Assembly (NCBI RefSeq): GCF_028736925.1 | Contig: NZ_JAQZAT010000016.1 | Coordinates: 1 to 64,000 of the forward strand | Reading direction: 5' to 3' | Source of the DNA: Flavivirga sp. 57AJ16 | Lineage (GTDB): Bacteria; Bacteroidota; Bacteroidia; Flavobacteriales; Flavobacteriaceae | DNA: 64,000 nucleotides | Shown here: positions 35,601 to 44,800 of the stretch, piece after piece | How positions within the stretch are numbered: the stretch's first letter is position 1 | How the letters are laid out: the number at the start of each line of letters is the position of its first letter | Notes under the pieces: model-generated | What the model was told of the DNA's origin: nothing | Databases searched by the model: none | Seen by the model: the letters and a program-made list of their open reading frames with translations, nothing else | Program-made: the position numbers and the translations under genes

Positions 35601-36685
35601 ATGTTGACTCTAACTCTATTAAGGGGCTTTCTTCCAGAAACGGATTGGGACTTGCAATTTGCAAAAGTCTTGTAACTAAACATGGAGGAACGATTGATGT
35701 AACAAGCCAGGTTGACCAGTATGCAGAGTTTATAGTAAAGCTGCCTGCAGCAAAGCCATCTATAGTGCTAAAGTATGATAGTATCTCTCAAGAGTGTAAA
35801 GGAGCTAAAGTTAAAGATATAAAACAAAGATTTACGGAATCGTTTGAGCAACTCGATGATAGCACCCAATTCCAAAAAGCTTCAAAGCATACCAGGAATT
35901 GTTCCTCCATACTCATCGTAGATGATAATCAAGAGATAGGGGAAATATTGAATGAGATATTAAAAGAGGAGTACAACATAGTAATAACAAAAAGCGGAAA
36001 TGAAGCCTTTGAAAAATTAATAAATACGACTCCTGATCTAGTTATTACAGATGTAATGATGCCTGATATGGATGGAATATCTTTTACAAAAAAAATAAAA
36101 GGAGATCCGCATATTAACCATATTCCTGTAATTATCCTCTCAGCGAAAACTACGCTTAATGATAAAATCGTGGGCATAGAATCGGGTGCTGATGCATACA
36201 TCTCAAAACCCTTTGATACACACTATTTAAAAACTGTGGTGCAGCAATTATTAGATAAAAATTTAAATCTCAAAAAGTACTACAACAGCGCAGTAAGTGG
36301 ATATGATTATCTCAATGGACAACTCTTGGCTAAAGAAGATAAGGATTTTATCAATTTAGCTGTAGAAATTATAGAGGACAATATCAGTAATGATAATTTT
36401 AACCATGAGGATCTAGCCGCTAATTTAAAAGTAAGTTTGAGAAGTCTGTATAGAAAATTTAAGGACCTTGAGCTTCCTTCCCCTAAAGATTTTATAAAAG
36501 AACAACGTATAACCTATGCGGCTAAACTTATTTTAAAAACAAACCTGACTATTCAGGAAGTTATGTATAATACAGGGTTTACGACACGTTCCCATTTTTA
36601 TAATGAATTCAAAAAAAGATATAAACAATCCCCCACAAAATACAGACAAAGCGGAGGAGTCGACACATCCGTTAACAGTAAATAA
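32603..36685 (+). CDS. Hybrid two-component system sensor/regulator (HTCS)
   Basis: One polypeptide joins sensing, phosphotransfer and DNA binding. From the start at 32603 (MKGLSLIIVFIIFISQLYG, a signal peptide; an in-frame ATG at 32561 would add 14 residues) come about 14 two-component propeller repeats (residues 20-650, for example LWMGTYDGLNKYNG). A Y_Y_Y domain, a membrane helix (about 780-800) and a histidine-kinase core follow. The core has His834 in FFTNITHEFCTPLTLI, an ATP-binding N-box (NLISNAFKYTPKNG) and GLGLAIC. Then come a receiver with Asp1150 in VITDVMMPDMDG and an AraC-type HTH ending HFYNEFKKRYKQSPTKYR. The usual Arg after HEF in the H-box is Cys837. It is divergent from the GH43-GH105 operon and probably senses a pectin-derived oligosaccharide in the periplasm. 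Confidence 0.94.
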   Translation: MKGLSLIIVFIIFISQLYGNDVRNINSRHGLSNSAVTCLFQDSERYLWMGTYDGLNKYNGIDIKVYKPSINNTHSLSGNVVKSIIESEHGYLWILTKSGLDQYSKKSDRVEAHFSNFGVNSLMAIDSNGTFYVMNQEGKLYWFDFKEQVFNEIRLPDTKQYKNCENFIIDSHDTIWISNNGIIKRFDISYSPNSEPLLSPMDNFKHTQAISDTFYDNDEKSVIFIDEKRDLYVVRQDTVEYIKNISSLITQYGGISSILYDDKDILIAFRVSGLIKLTNKNDYQVEKMFMNCGVFSLLKDKTQDIIWVGTDGQGVQAYINEEFVFNGIDFNELPINIQRPVRAIYTDNNHDLWLGTKGDGIVRVKDYQKGIEKGNRTNIQHITSSEGLSGNAIYAFEESKKNKLLWIGSNGPQLDYYSYKDQKIHRLINKTPTRFVDVHSILETSDSTLWVASYFDLLKVKIQKHGDELEVREVKKYDFDRAKGHHYNQVFSIKQENDSILWLGMRGSGALRLNHFTGNYHLVNFEKNGIAPMNDILSVCIGRDGSKWFGSSYGLAKIGRNRDSIFQYENYNESDGLQNNTVHGILENKEGKLWLSTNSGIVLFDPQEHIFKNFDQRTGLKVIEFSDNAYYEDKTTSTYFFGGIDGVVWVKQGQKTANDYVPPVYFTNLRFFNEDHNINDFMVNKDNQEQLRLNYSQNFFTVSFVVNDFINGRNGKYSYKLENFSETWMDANNREAQFTNIPPGDYILKVKYQGGVTGQIQTASLNISILPPWYLSVYAKIVYGIVVVSLLFLFNYYKRRKYEEKQKKVAQRLDQKYKEKAYESKLRFFTNITHEFCTPLTLINTPSERILNYEGSDSFIKKHALTIKSNATRLNNLVQEIIDFRRIETGHKNYVIKSCNINTICDEIVKSFADLAEENNVTLSLNLKSEIIWNLDPNSFSKTLTNLISNAFKYTPKNGLIRVAGYTEKNELILKVYNTGKGIDPKYIPFIFNRYSVLDNVDSNSIKGLSSRNGLGLAICKSLVTKHGGTIDVTSQVDQYAEFIVKLPAAKPSIVLKYDSISQECKGAKVKDIKQRFTESFEQLDDSTQFQKASKHTRNCSSILIVDDNQEIGEILNEILKEEYNIVITKSGNEAFEKLINTTPDLVITDVMMPDMDGISFTKKIKGDPHINHIPVIILSAKTTLNDKIVGIESGADAYISKPFDTHYLKTVVQQLLDKNLNLKKYYNSAVSGYDYLNGQLLAKEDKDFINLAVEIIEDNISNDNFNHEDLAANLKVSLRSLYRKFKDLELPSPKDFIKEQRITYAAKLILKTNLTIQEVMYNTGFTTRSHFYNEFKKRYKQSPTKYRQSGGVDTSVNSK

Positions 36686-36722
36686 TCAAATAATTAATTA
36701 AACTAAATTTATTAAGAATATT

Positions 36723-37883
36723 ATGAAAACAATTAGACTCGTAAAAAAGAATTTACCAACGTTTTTATTATTTACGCTTATGCTTTGTGCGTTAGCTTTT
36801 TTGAGTTGCGATACAGAGGATGAAGGAAATTTTACAGAAGAAAAAGAAGAGGATATTAGGGTTGAGAATGTGGAATGGAAAAGCGACCTTAAAAGTGGAT
36901 ATGAGGTGACTATTAGTGATAAGTCATTAAATATCGCTAACAGGATGAATATTTCTCCAGAAAATGCATCAGATCAGGAACAAACATTTTCTTCTTCAAA
37001 TCCGAGTGTAGCTACTGTTTCAGAGCAAGGACAGGTAACTCCATTGTCTTTGGGCAGCACAACAATTACAGTGACTGTTGATGAAATGACTGATGAATTT
37101 GCTCTAAAAGTTGTAGAGGAAAAGATTATAAATGTTTCTTCCATATCAGTAAATGAAGCCAATATTGAATTAGAATTAAATGCTACTGTTAATTTAGCTT
37201 CAAAGTACACCATATCACCTGTGCAAGCCACCAATAAAGAAGTTATCTACAGTTCTTCAGAGCCATCTATAGCTTCTATTGATGAAGAAGGGATTGTAAA
37301 AGGCCTTAAAAAAGGGGCGACAACCATCACTGTTACCTCAGTAGATAACCCTGATGCCAAAGGCGAATTTAATGTCGTGGTAACTGAAGTTTCTTTTAAA
37401 GGGGATTATTCCAGGGAGGGATGGACATTAATGTCCTCGCAGGATGTATTTGATGAAGGAAGCAATTCACTAACCAGTCCGTTAGATGGTGATTTTGATA
37501 CCTGGTTTGGTTTAGTAAAACCAGGAAAATCTTGGAAAGAAGTTTCTATACCAGATAGCGAGGGAATCTATTTTATCATAGATATGAAAGAGAAAAAAAC
37601 TGTTAACTATTTCAAAATACGCCATAGGAATGATAGTCAAATTTTCTTAAGGTATAGACTTATAGAAGAAGTTTATGGTAGTAATGATGGGGAAAACTTT
37701 ACTCTGATTGCAAGTGATGTTCCAGTTACCGATTATGAGCAACCTGAGCCTATGTCTCCTAACTTGTCAATACCAGAATCAACATACAGATATTTTAAAT
37801 TTTATTGTAAAAAAGAAGCTTGTTTTGATCCTTCTAGAGGTTCTACTGCACAAATGTCTGAGTTTTACTTAGGTGTTGAATAA
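36723..37883 (+). CDS. Surface lipoprotein with two Big_2 domains and a C-terminal F5/8C-like domain
   Basis: The protein (386 residues) has a lipobox (LAFLSCDTEDE, Cys29) followed by an acidic stretch. Two bacterial Ig-like Big_2 modules are recognisable by their SSNPSVATVSEQGQV and SSEPSIASIDEEGIV cores and the endings GSTTITVTV and GATTITVTSVD. The last ~160 residues form a discoidin-like module (GWTLMSSQDVFDEG, DGDFDTWFG, YGSNDGENFTLIASD, YRYFKFYCKK). Such architecture is typical of surface glycan-binding proteins in Bacteroidota loci; no catalytic motif is seen. It lies 37 bases after the HTCS gene on the same strand and probably belongs to the pectin-type locus. Confidence 0.75.
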   Translation: MKTIRLVKKNLPTFLLFTLMLCALAFLSCDTEDEGNFTEEKEEDIRVENVEWKSDLKSGYEVTISDKSLNIANRMNISPENASDQEQTFSSSNPSVATVSEQGQVTPLSLGSTTITVTVDEMTDEFALKVVEEKIINVSSISVNEANIELELNATVNLASKYTISPVQATNKEVIYSSSEPSIASIDEEGIVKGLKKGATTITVTSVDNPDAKGEFNVVVTEVSFKGDYSREGWTLMSSQDVFDEGSNSLTSPLDGDFDTWFGLVKPGKSWKEVSIPDSEGIYFIIDMKEKKTVNYFKIRHRNDSQIFLRYRLIEEVYGSNDGENFTLIASDVPVTDYEQPEPMSPNLSIPESTYRYFKFYCKKEACFDPSRGSTAQMSEFYLGVE

Positions 37884-38196
37884 GATTATTTAAAAACGGT
37901 TTAATCGATCAATAAGATTCATTTACTACCTATGGATTCACAAAATGATGAATCTGTAAATCTGGCTTCAACAAAATGGTCAGGACAAATGGGAGAGTCT
38001 ATTAAGAATCGCAATGCCTATAATTACCATTATTAACGTTAAAGATGTTGATTAAGTTTACGGTCTGGTGTTATAGGCATTTTTTTACCTAATGATGATA
38101 CTTGGGATTCATCCTATTTTAACTAGGTAGCAGAATGTACAGATGTCCTTAATTAACGATTATAATTAGATCGCTAACCACAACAAAAAAATAAAA
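37884..38196. other. Intergenic stretch, no gene recognised
   Basis: The 313 bases between the Big_2/F5-8C gene and the DUF4861 gene hold short plus-strand frames (for instance from an ATG at 37932 that reads NLASTKWSGQMGESIKNR before a stop at about 38036) that look coding-like but match nothing I know. It may be the remnant of a deleted gene of the locus. No clear promoter or terminator was found. Confidence 0.3.
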
Positions 38197-39201
38197 ATGA
38201 ATTCCAAAATTGTTTTAGGAGCACTTGCTCTAACTGTAATAGTAGCTTGTAAAGAGAAAGAAAATAAAAATGTAGCTGAAGAAATTATTGAAATAGAAGA
38301 AGTACAACCTGCTACTTACGCAGAAATATCTGTTAAAGAAGGGGGAAGCTGGAAGGAAGATACCCGTGAATACATTGGTGGGAGTTTTGTAAATGTTGAT
38401 GAGATGGAAGTTCCGGAGCAACACACAGATCACTCTTGGTATATTCGCTACGAAGGGCCGGGTTGGGAAAATAAGCAAATCGCATATCGCCTGTATTTAG
38501 ACTGGAGAAATGCTATAGATATTTTTGGTAAAAAGGTCGATACTCTTGTTTTACCCTATGTAGGTACAGATGGTTTTAATTCCTATCATAATGATGCGCC
38601 TTGGGGACAAGATATTTTAAAGGCAGGTCGATCTATGGGTATAGGCGGCTATGGTCGCTTTACGGGAGATACAATTGCGCATTTTGATGAAGTCGAAAAT
38701 ACTCTAGTTAATGTCGATAATTCCACAGCAAGTTCTAGTGTAACTATAGATTATCAAGGTTGGAAGACCGGCGATATAACAACAGATTTAAAATCGGTTA
38801 TCAGTATCTTCCCGGAAGATCGATTTTTAAAAGTTGAATTAACACCAAGCGTTTCTTTTGACGGTTTAGCTACAGGAATCGTAAAGTTTGATGATATTCC
38901 ATTAATGGAAGAAACCAGTGAAAATGGAGACTGGGCCTATATCGCGACTTACGGCGTGCAAACTTTGGCAGGTGAAAACGATAAGTTAGGTATGGCGATT
39001 TTTTATAAGATCGATCAGGCTAATGCAGTTGAAGGTCCATACGATCACTTAGTTGTATTTAACCCATCAAAAGAAAAACATATTTATTACATTCATAGCG
39101 CCTGGGATCAAGAGCAAAACGGTATAAAAACCGAAGAAGCTTTTAAGCAAGATTTACAAAATAAGTTGTCAGAGTTAGACAACAACGGCAAATTAGAATA
39201 A
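38197..39201 (+). CDS. DUF4861-family lipoprotein of a pectin-utilisation locus
   Basis: The 334-residue protein has a lipobox (LTVIVACKEKE, Cys18). The rest resembles DUF4861: GGSFVNVDEMEVPEQHTDHS, RYEGPGWENKQIAYRLYLDW, GRSMGIGGYGRF and GMAIFYK. Proteins of this family occur with pectin and uronate genes in Bacteroidota, and here it is followed directly by KduI and KduD. The many conserved aromatic and acidic residues would suit an enzyme or binding protein acting on uronate-containing sugars in the envelope, but the reaction is not established. Family call is from memory of the conserved blocks. Confidence 0.75.
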   Translation: MNSKIVLGALALTVIVACKEKENKNVAEEIIEIEEVQPATYAEISVKEGGSWKEDTREYIGGSFVNVDEMEVPEQHTDHSWYIRYEGPGWENKQIAYRLYLDWRNAIDIFGKKVDTLVLPYVGTDGFNSYHNDAPWGQDILKAGRSMGIGGYGRFTGDTIAHFDEVENTLVNVDNSTASSSVTIDYQGWKTGDITTDLKSVISIFPEDRFLKVELTPSVSFDGLATGIVKFDDIPLMEETSENGDWAYIATYGVQTLAGENDKLGMAIFYKIDQANAVEGPYDHLVVFNPSKEKHIYYIHSAWDQEQNGIKTEEAFKQDLQNKLSELDNNGKLE

Positions 39202-39267
39202 ACTCAACCATATAGCACAGAATAAGTTTTAGAACGAAGATTCTAGTAGAAATCAAACATATTAAAA

Positions 39268-40101
39268 ATGACAAAGTCAGAATTTAGATACGCACATCAT
39301 CCAGAAGATGTAAAAAAATATACGACCAGCGAATTACGAGAACATTTTTTGATTCCTGAGTTATTTGTAAAAAACGAGATAAACCTTACCTATACAATGT
39401 ATGACCGCTATATTGTAGGTGGTGCATTTCCTGTAGATAAAGCTTTGAAATTAGAAGCTATTGATGAACTCAAAGCTGAGAACTTTTTAGATCGTCGTGA
39501 ATTGGGTGTAATCAATGTAGGGGGAAAAGGCAAAGTGACTGTAGATGGGGAAACTTATGAACTAGGTCACTGCGAAGCTATTTATGTAGGTAGAGGAGCT
39601 AAAGATGTTGTTTTTGAAGCAACTAAAGAGCAACCGTATTTCTATATCAATTCGGCTCCAGCTCACAAATCTTATCCTACAAAAAAAGTTGCTAAAGCTG
39701 ATGCAGAAGTTGTTGAATTAGGTGATACAAAAACATCTAACAAACGTGTGATTAATAAATTACTCGTTAATAGTGTTGTTGAAACTTGTCAACTTCAAAT
39801 GGGAATGACAGAGCTTCAGGAAGGAAATGTATGGAATACTATGCCTCCGCACACGCACGATCGCCGTATGGAAGTTTATTTTTATTTCGATTTAGAAGAA
39901 GGTCAGTCTATTAGTCACTTTATGGGGCAACCTCACGAAACACGTCATATTTTTATGAAAAATCATCAGGCGGTAATTTCTCCGGAATGGTCTATTCATG
40001 CTGGTGCAGGAACTTCAAATTATACCTTTATTTGGGGTATGGCTGGTGAAAACCTAGACTATGGTGATATGGATAAAGTAACTCCAGACGAATTAAAATA
40101 G
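39268..40101 (+). CDS. kduI: 5-keto-4-deoxyuronate isomerase (4-deoxy-L-threo-5-hexosulose-uronate ketol-isomerase)
   Basis: The 277-residue protein has nearly the same length as the Escherichia coli enzyme and shares its landmarks: RYAHHPEDVKKYTTSELREH at the N-terminus, YDRYIVGGAFP, LDRRELGVINVGG, and the zinc site block PPHTHDRRMEVYFYFDL followed by HFMGQP and WSIHAGAG. It converts 5-keto-4-deoxyuronate, released from unsaturated pectin oligosaccharides by GH105-type enzymes, into 3-deoxy-D-glycero-2,5-hexodiulosonate in the cytoplasm. No signal peptide is present. It is followed after 7 bases by kduD, which takes the next step, so the two are surely co-transcribed, probably with the DUF4861 gene. 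Confidence 0.96.
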   Translation: MTKSEFRYAHHPEDVKKYTTSELREHFLIPELFVKNEINLTYTMYDRYIVGGAFPVDKALKLEAIDELKAENFLDRRELGVINVGGKGKVTVDGETYELGHCEAIYVGRGAKDVVFEATKEQPYFYINSAPAHKSYPTKKVAKADAEVVELGDTKTSNKRVINKLLVNSVVETCQLQMGMTELQEGNVWNTMPPHTHDRRMEVYFYFDLEEGQSISHFMGQPHETRHIFMKNHQAVISPEWSIHAGAGTSNYTFIWGMAGENLDYGDMDKVTPDELK

Positions 40102-40108
40102 AAAAATC

Positions 40109-40870
40109 ATGAGTTTATTTAGTTTAGAAGGAAAAACAGCATTAGTTACCGGGTGTAAGCGTGGTATTGGTTTTGCAATGGCAGAAGCTTTAGCAGAAGC
40201 CGGAGCAAATATTCTTGGGGTTTCGGCATCGTTAGAAACTTCAGGATCAGCTATAGAAAAAGCAGTAGAAGCAACTGGTAAACCTTTCAAGGGATATCAG
40301 TGCGATTTTTCAGATCGTAAATCGCTTTATGCTTTTATTGAAAAAGTAAAATCAGAAAATCCTACTATAGATATTCTAGTAAATAACGCAGGTACAATTT
40401 TACGTGCACCGGCAGCAGAACACAGCGATGAATATTGGGATAAAGTGATTGAAGTTAATCAGAACGCTCAGTTTATTTTGAGTCGTGAGCTAGGTAAAGA
40501 AATGATTAAAAGAGGCAGTGGTAAAGTCATATTTACTGCTTCTCTTTTAACTTTTCAAGGTGGAATCACTGTTCCGGGATATGCAGCTTCTAAAGGAGCT
40601 ATCGGCCAGTTAACCATGGCGTTGTCTAACGAATGGGCAGGGAAAGGTGTGCAGGTAAATGCTATCGCTCCGGGTTATATTGCTACAAACAATACCGAAG
40701 CTTTACGCGATGATCCAGATCGCAATGCTTCTATTCTTGCCAGAATTCCGGCAGGAAGATGGGGTAAACCAGAAGACTTTAAAGGGCCGATTACATTCTT
40801 AGCTTCTAAGGCTAGCGATTATATAAGTGGTACTGTTATGACGGTAGATGGCGGTTGGATGGGTAGATAA
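40109..40870 (+). CDS. kduD: 2-dehydro-3-deoxy-D-gluconate 5-dehydrogenase (short-chain dehydrogenase)
   Basis: The protein (253 residues, the size of the E. coli enzyme) is a short-chain dehydrogenase: cofactor-binding TGCKRGIGFAMAEAL, NNAGTILRAP, the catalytic Ser in FTASLL and YAASKGAIGQL, and the ending SGTVMTVDGGWMGR. In the pectin pathway KduD reduces the product of KduI to 2-keto-3-deoxygluconate. Its position seven bases after kduI makes the assignment firm over other dehydrogenases. No genes for a KDG kinase or aldolase follow in this window, so the last steps must be encoded elsewhere. Confidence 0.95.
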   Translation: MSLFSLEGKTALVTGCKRGIGFAMAEALAEAGANILGVSASLETSGSAIEKAVEATGKPFKGYQCDFSDRKSLYAFIEKVKSENPTIDILVNNAGTILRAPAAEHSDEYWDKVIEVNQNAQFILSRELGKEMIKRGSGKVIFTASLLTFQGGITVPGYAASKGAIGQLTMALSNEWAGKGVQVNAIAPGYIATNNTEALRDDPDRNASILARIPAGRWGKPEDFKGPITFLASKASDYISGTVMTVDGGWMGR

Positions 40871-40918
40871 TTAAAATCTACTTAGCAAAAAAATAGAATA
40901 ATTGGTATAAATAGACAT

Positions 40919-41030
40919 GTGAAAAGTAAAACAGATATTCAAGCTCTACAGTGAGGGCGTAAGCAAGAGGCAGATAAGTTCAAGGTTAGGTCTATTACGC
41001 AACACCATTAGCAAATACATTGCCTTTTAA
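40919..41030 (+). pseudogene. Remnant of an IS21-family transposase (istA N-terminal HTH)
   Basis: With one frameshift the sequence reads KSKTDIQ, then LYSEGVSKRQISSRLGLLRN and TISKYIAF before a stop. This is the N-terminal helix-turn-helix of an IS21-type IstA transposase (pattern YxxGVSKRQIxxxLGxxRNTxxKY). Everything after the first 40 residues is missing. It is debris of an insertion sequence just downstream of kduD. Confidence 0.7.
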
Positions 41031-41127
41031 CTTACCAAGTTTCTATTGCATGCCCTTTTCGGTTATGGTGTGAGTTGAGTATTCATAATTTATTTTGGTG
41101 AAACCTTTCTGCTGTGATATTAGATTA

Positions 41128-41409
41128 ACGTGAGTTTCGATGTAAGCATAAAATTATTGAACAGACTATCAATAATTTAATCCAGGTTGTCAGGTTGAGT
41201 ACTTCGGTAAACAGAGCACAGGCTCTATAGAAACCCATTTAAATAGCAGGATTTAAAGACCTTTCGACTATAGTTTATCTTGAGTACTTCGACTTCAGTA
41301 TAAACTATAGTCGAAAGGCTCAAGGCGACAAATCGTATAATTAGCGAATTTATTGTTAAAAACTCCCTTGCCTGCCTGTCGGCAGACAGGTTTTAAATCG
41401 AACTCACGT
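41128..41409. mobile_element. 282-bp MITE-like element with terminal inverted repeats and target duplication
   Basis: The left end ACGTGAGTTTCGAT (41128-41141) is repeated inverted at the right end (complement of ACGTGAGTTCGATT, ending 41409). Identical 7-bp flanks TAGATTA (41121-41127 and 41410-41416) look like a target duplication. Inside are a 19-bp perfect inverted repeat (arm CCTTTCGACTATAGTTTAT) and a GC-rich palindrome (CCTGTCGGCAGACAGG). No gene is present, so it would need a transposase supplied elsewhere. Confidence 0.72.
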
Positions 41410-41832
41410 TAGATTAGCATTTTATATTTACTCTTATTAATCAGATAAAATTTTAAGAACAACCAGAGGGTTTAGGTCAAATAGTTTGACTGTTAAGCTT
41501 TTAGGTTTATATTGCTCATCAGTCCTAATACTGTTTGTTTTTGATAGAATTGTCCTTCGCTCTTTATTGTCTTTAAAATGATATCAATGGCATTCTCGCA
41601 TTTAATAGATTGGTTGTCTTAACAATTTAGCATTAAAAAAGAGCACATTACATAAACATATTTACCTTGTACTAATTCTTTTTTAGAATAAAAAGTGTTC
41701 ATAGTATATTTAACAGTTTGTTTAAATCGTTAATGTTTTTATAATCAAATCGTAACCTACTAAAAGTAGCATGAATTTGTATAGAAAGTAATTTTGGGTT
41801 CTCTCTAAACCATTAATTATTTAAAACAAATC

Positions 41833-44800
41833 ATGACTAAAAAATTACTTTTATTAAGTGTGTTACTCTCATTGTTTATGAGCTTTGAAGTTCATGCACA
41901 AATTACAATACCGGGAGATTCTTTAGTGTACGGACCTATGTTTAGTCCTACCTATAATAACTCGGTACGTGTATGGATGCTAACTAAGAACAATACTGGG
42001 TCTGGCGATGCGCTTTCGCTATCGTTTACAGCTTCAGGCAGCCCTTCAACAGAAATAACGGGTTCTGTTTACAACTCAGACTCAAGGTTAGAGTACAACC
42101 TTCGTTCCTTTGAATTTACAGGATTAACACCTGGAGAAGCCTATACGGCTAAACTACTCGTCAATGGAACGGCTTCCAATCGTGTAAGTACCATAACCAA
42201 TGAAGCCGATATTATTGATGACTTTGAATTTTTATCTGGAGGATGTGGTAGAATATACGACCTAACACGTTGTATAGACCAACCGGAATCACAGTTTCAT
42301 ATTAATGGAACTCCAGAGATGTTTAATGTTATGGCTACCGAAGGCAGCGATATGATGATCTGGCTTGGCGATGCCACATATCTGCTAGGGCTTCAGCATG
42401 CCATGGGGCAATGCCCAGATGGTGTAGACGACTGGGCCAATAAAGATATGGCTTTTGATAGGTACCGCTTTCAAAGAGATTATCACGATAGCTTAACAGT
42501 GGCAATGCCACAACTGGCTATTACAGATAACCACGATTTGGGCCCTAACGAGTTCAATAAAACCATGCCTACTATATCCGAGATGAGGGAAATCTTTATG
42601 GATTGGTGGCCAAACCCTGAATATAATAGCACTACAGAAGGACAAGGGTTACACTCTTCGTATGTTTATAAAGATGTAGAATATTTCCTTACAGATAACC
42701 GCAGCTACAGAGATGGTACTGCAGACCACTTTGGTCCAGAACAATTAGATTGGTTAAAACAAGGACTTTTAAACTCTACAGCTACATTCAAGGTCATTAT
42801 TAATGGCACTCCAACCTTTACACCCGTTGGAGGAAGAAACTTTAGTGTAAGTAACCAAGCAGACGATTTTTTTAACTTTATACAGGACAATAACATTAAT
42901 GGCGTATTGTCTTTAAGTGCCGATATTCATGAGCAACGTTTCATGGTACGCGATGGGGATACAAAATATCCGTTGTACGATATTTTATCGGGTAATATAA
43001 ATTCTGATGTAGGTAGCGGTAATTACAATATCCAATACGATAGCAGTAATATTATTCAAGGTGTTAAACAAACGTATTTACGAATAAATGTATATGGCGA
43101 TATAGATGACCGTAGAATGAAAGTAGAGTATGTTGACGAAGTTGGGCAACCTTATTTTGAAGAAATTATCCACGAGGATATGCTTACCAGTCAAAATGCC
43201 GATGCATTTAAGCTTGGGTTAAACATAAACAACGATGTAGTAGATGCCTCAGGTTATACACATGCTATTAATGCATCCAATTATACCTTTGCTAACGATA
43301 GGGAAGATACTGCTAACGAAGCCTTGGTTTTTACAGCAGGGACATCAATAGATATGCCTTCAGACAAGGCATTAAATTTTCATAATCGACCATTTAGCTT
43401 AAAATTTTGGGTAAATCCAACAGCACTATCTAGTGGTGGATCAACCATTTTTTCGAATGCAGAAAACGGTGCCGGAATTTCCTTTGGAATATCCTCTGAA
43501 GGAAATCTAACATATACAGACCATGCACAAAACACAACTTTAGAAAGTACCTATAGTATTCTACCAAACGAATGGTCGTTTATCACATGGAAGTATGATA
43601 ACGTAAAAAGAAAACTGTCTTTATATTATAATGGTTTTCTAATTCAAAATTGGACAAACGTCATATCTCCAGAAGCATCCAGTGCAGATATCGTAATAGG
43701 AAACAACTTTGAAGGAAAGCAGTATATAGGTCTTTTAGATGAGTTGCATTTGTATGGTAGGTTAATATCTGAAGAAGACATATTAACAGAAGCCAATGTT
43801 CAAACCAATAGAGGGGGCGTTTTAAAAGTGAGCGGCGGACAGCAAATGGCTATCCCTGGAGACGTTATAAACCCCGTTTTGAGCGATAATTTTACGATTG
43901 AATTTTGGGGGAAATTAAATTCAGACCCAGGAACAAACCACAAAATACTTTCTAGTAACGGAAGGGTTAACGGTAATTCTACAGGGCTATCGTTTGAGTT
44001 TCCAGATAGTAATAAGTTAAATGTTGTTTTTGGAACCAATGAATCTGGATGGAATGCCATAACCGAACAAGGAAACCCATGGAATGTTGGTGAATGGAAC
44101 CATATAGCTTTAGTGGTATCCCATACCAATGGAACTATAAAATATTACCAAAACGGTAACCTAATTGCCGAAGGGTCTTATGGAGGTTATATAACAAATT
44201 CATGGGGGTTAGGTTTGGGTTACAGTCCTCATTATGGAAGCCCTGTACAGGCAGAATTGGATAACTTAAGAATTTGGGAAAAGGTTTTAACAGAAAGCGA
44301 GATCAAAGCCCACATGCACTATCCATTAGTTGGTAGTGAAACGGATTTAGCTATTTATTACGATTTTACACCAGTTACAGATACAGATACTAATATTGTT
44401 AGTAAAGGGGCTGTAAATTATGATATGTTATTGGATGGAGGTGAATTAGTTACGGCTACCTCTCCAATTGGCAATATAGGTGTCGATTACCAAACTGAAG
44501 TTTCGGGACAATGGAGTAAAAGTAATGACCTTAATAATTCAGGGTTATTATTACCCCTGCCAATAACAGCTTATAATAGCAATATTATAATTGGTAAAAA
44601 AGCGACAACTGGGTTACAAACCGTTCCAGGAATGACAGAGGTGTATTATGCAGATGGTGGATGGAAAATAGACCCATTGAATAGCCCGTTTGCAACGGTT
44701 AAAATCAATCTAGAAGAAAGCTTAGGAGCAGATGCTGCCTCAGTAATGAGTTTAGCTGGACAATATTATTTGGTAAAGGAAGATGAGGATACCAATACAT

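Noticed and set aside
41128-41409. A CRISPR array or riboswitch in the palindrome-rich gap after kduD
   Set aside because: There are no regularly spaced direct repeats, and the palindromes are explained by an inverted-repeat element with a target duplication.
41757-41796. A palindrome CTACTAAAAGTAG and a -7-like box before the PhoD-PhoX gene as a third copy of the LacI operator module
   Set aside because: Only CTACTAAAA is shared with the two SusC sites, the arms and spacing differ, and no TTTG box is at the right distance.
43800-44129. A 109-codon minus-strand frame inside the PhoD-PhoX gene
   Set aside because: It is antisense to the LamG-coding repeat and is a shadow of its codon pattern.
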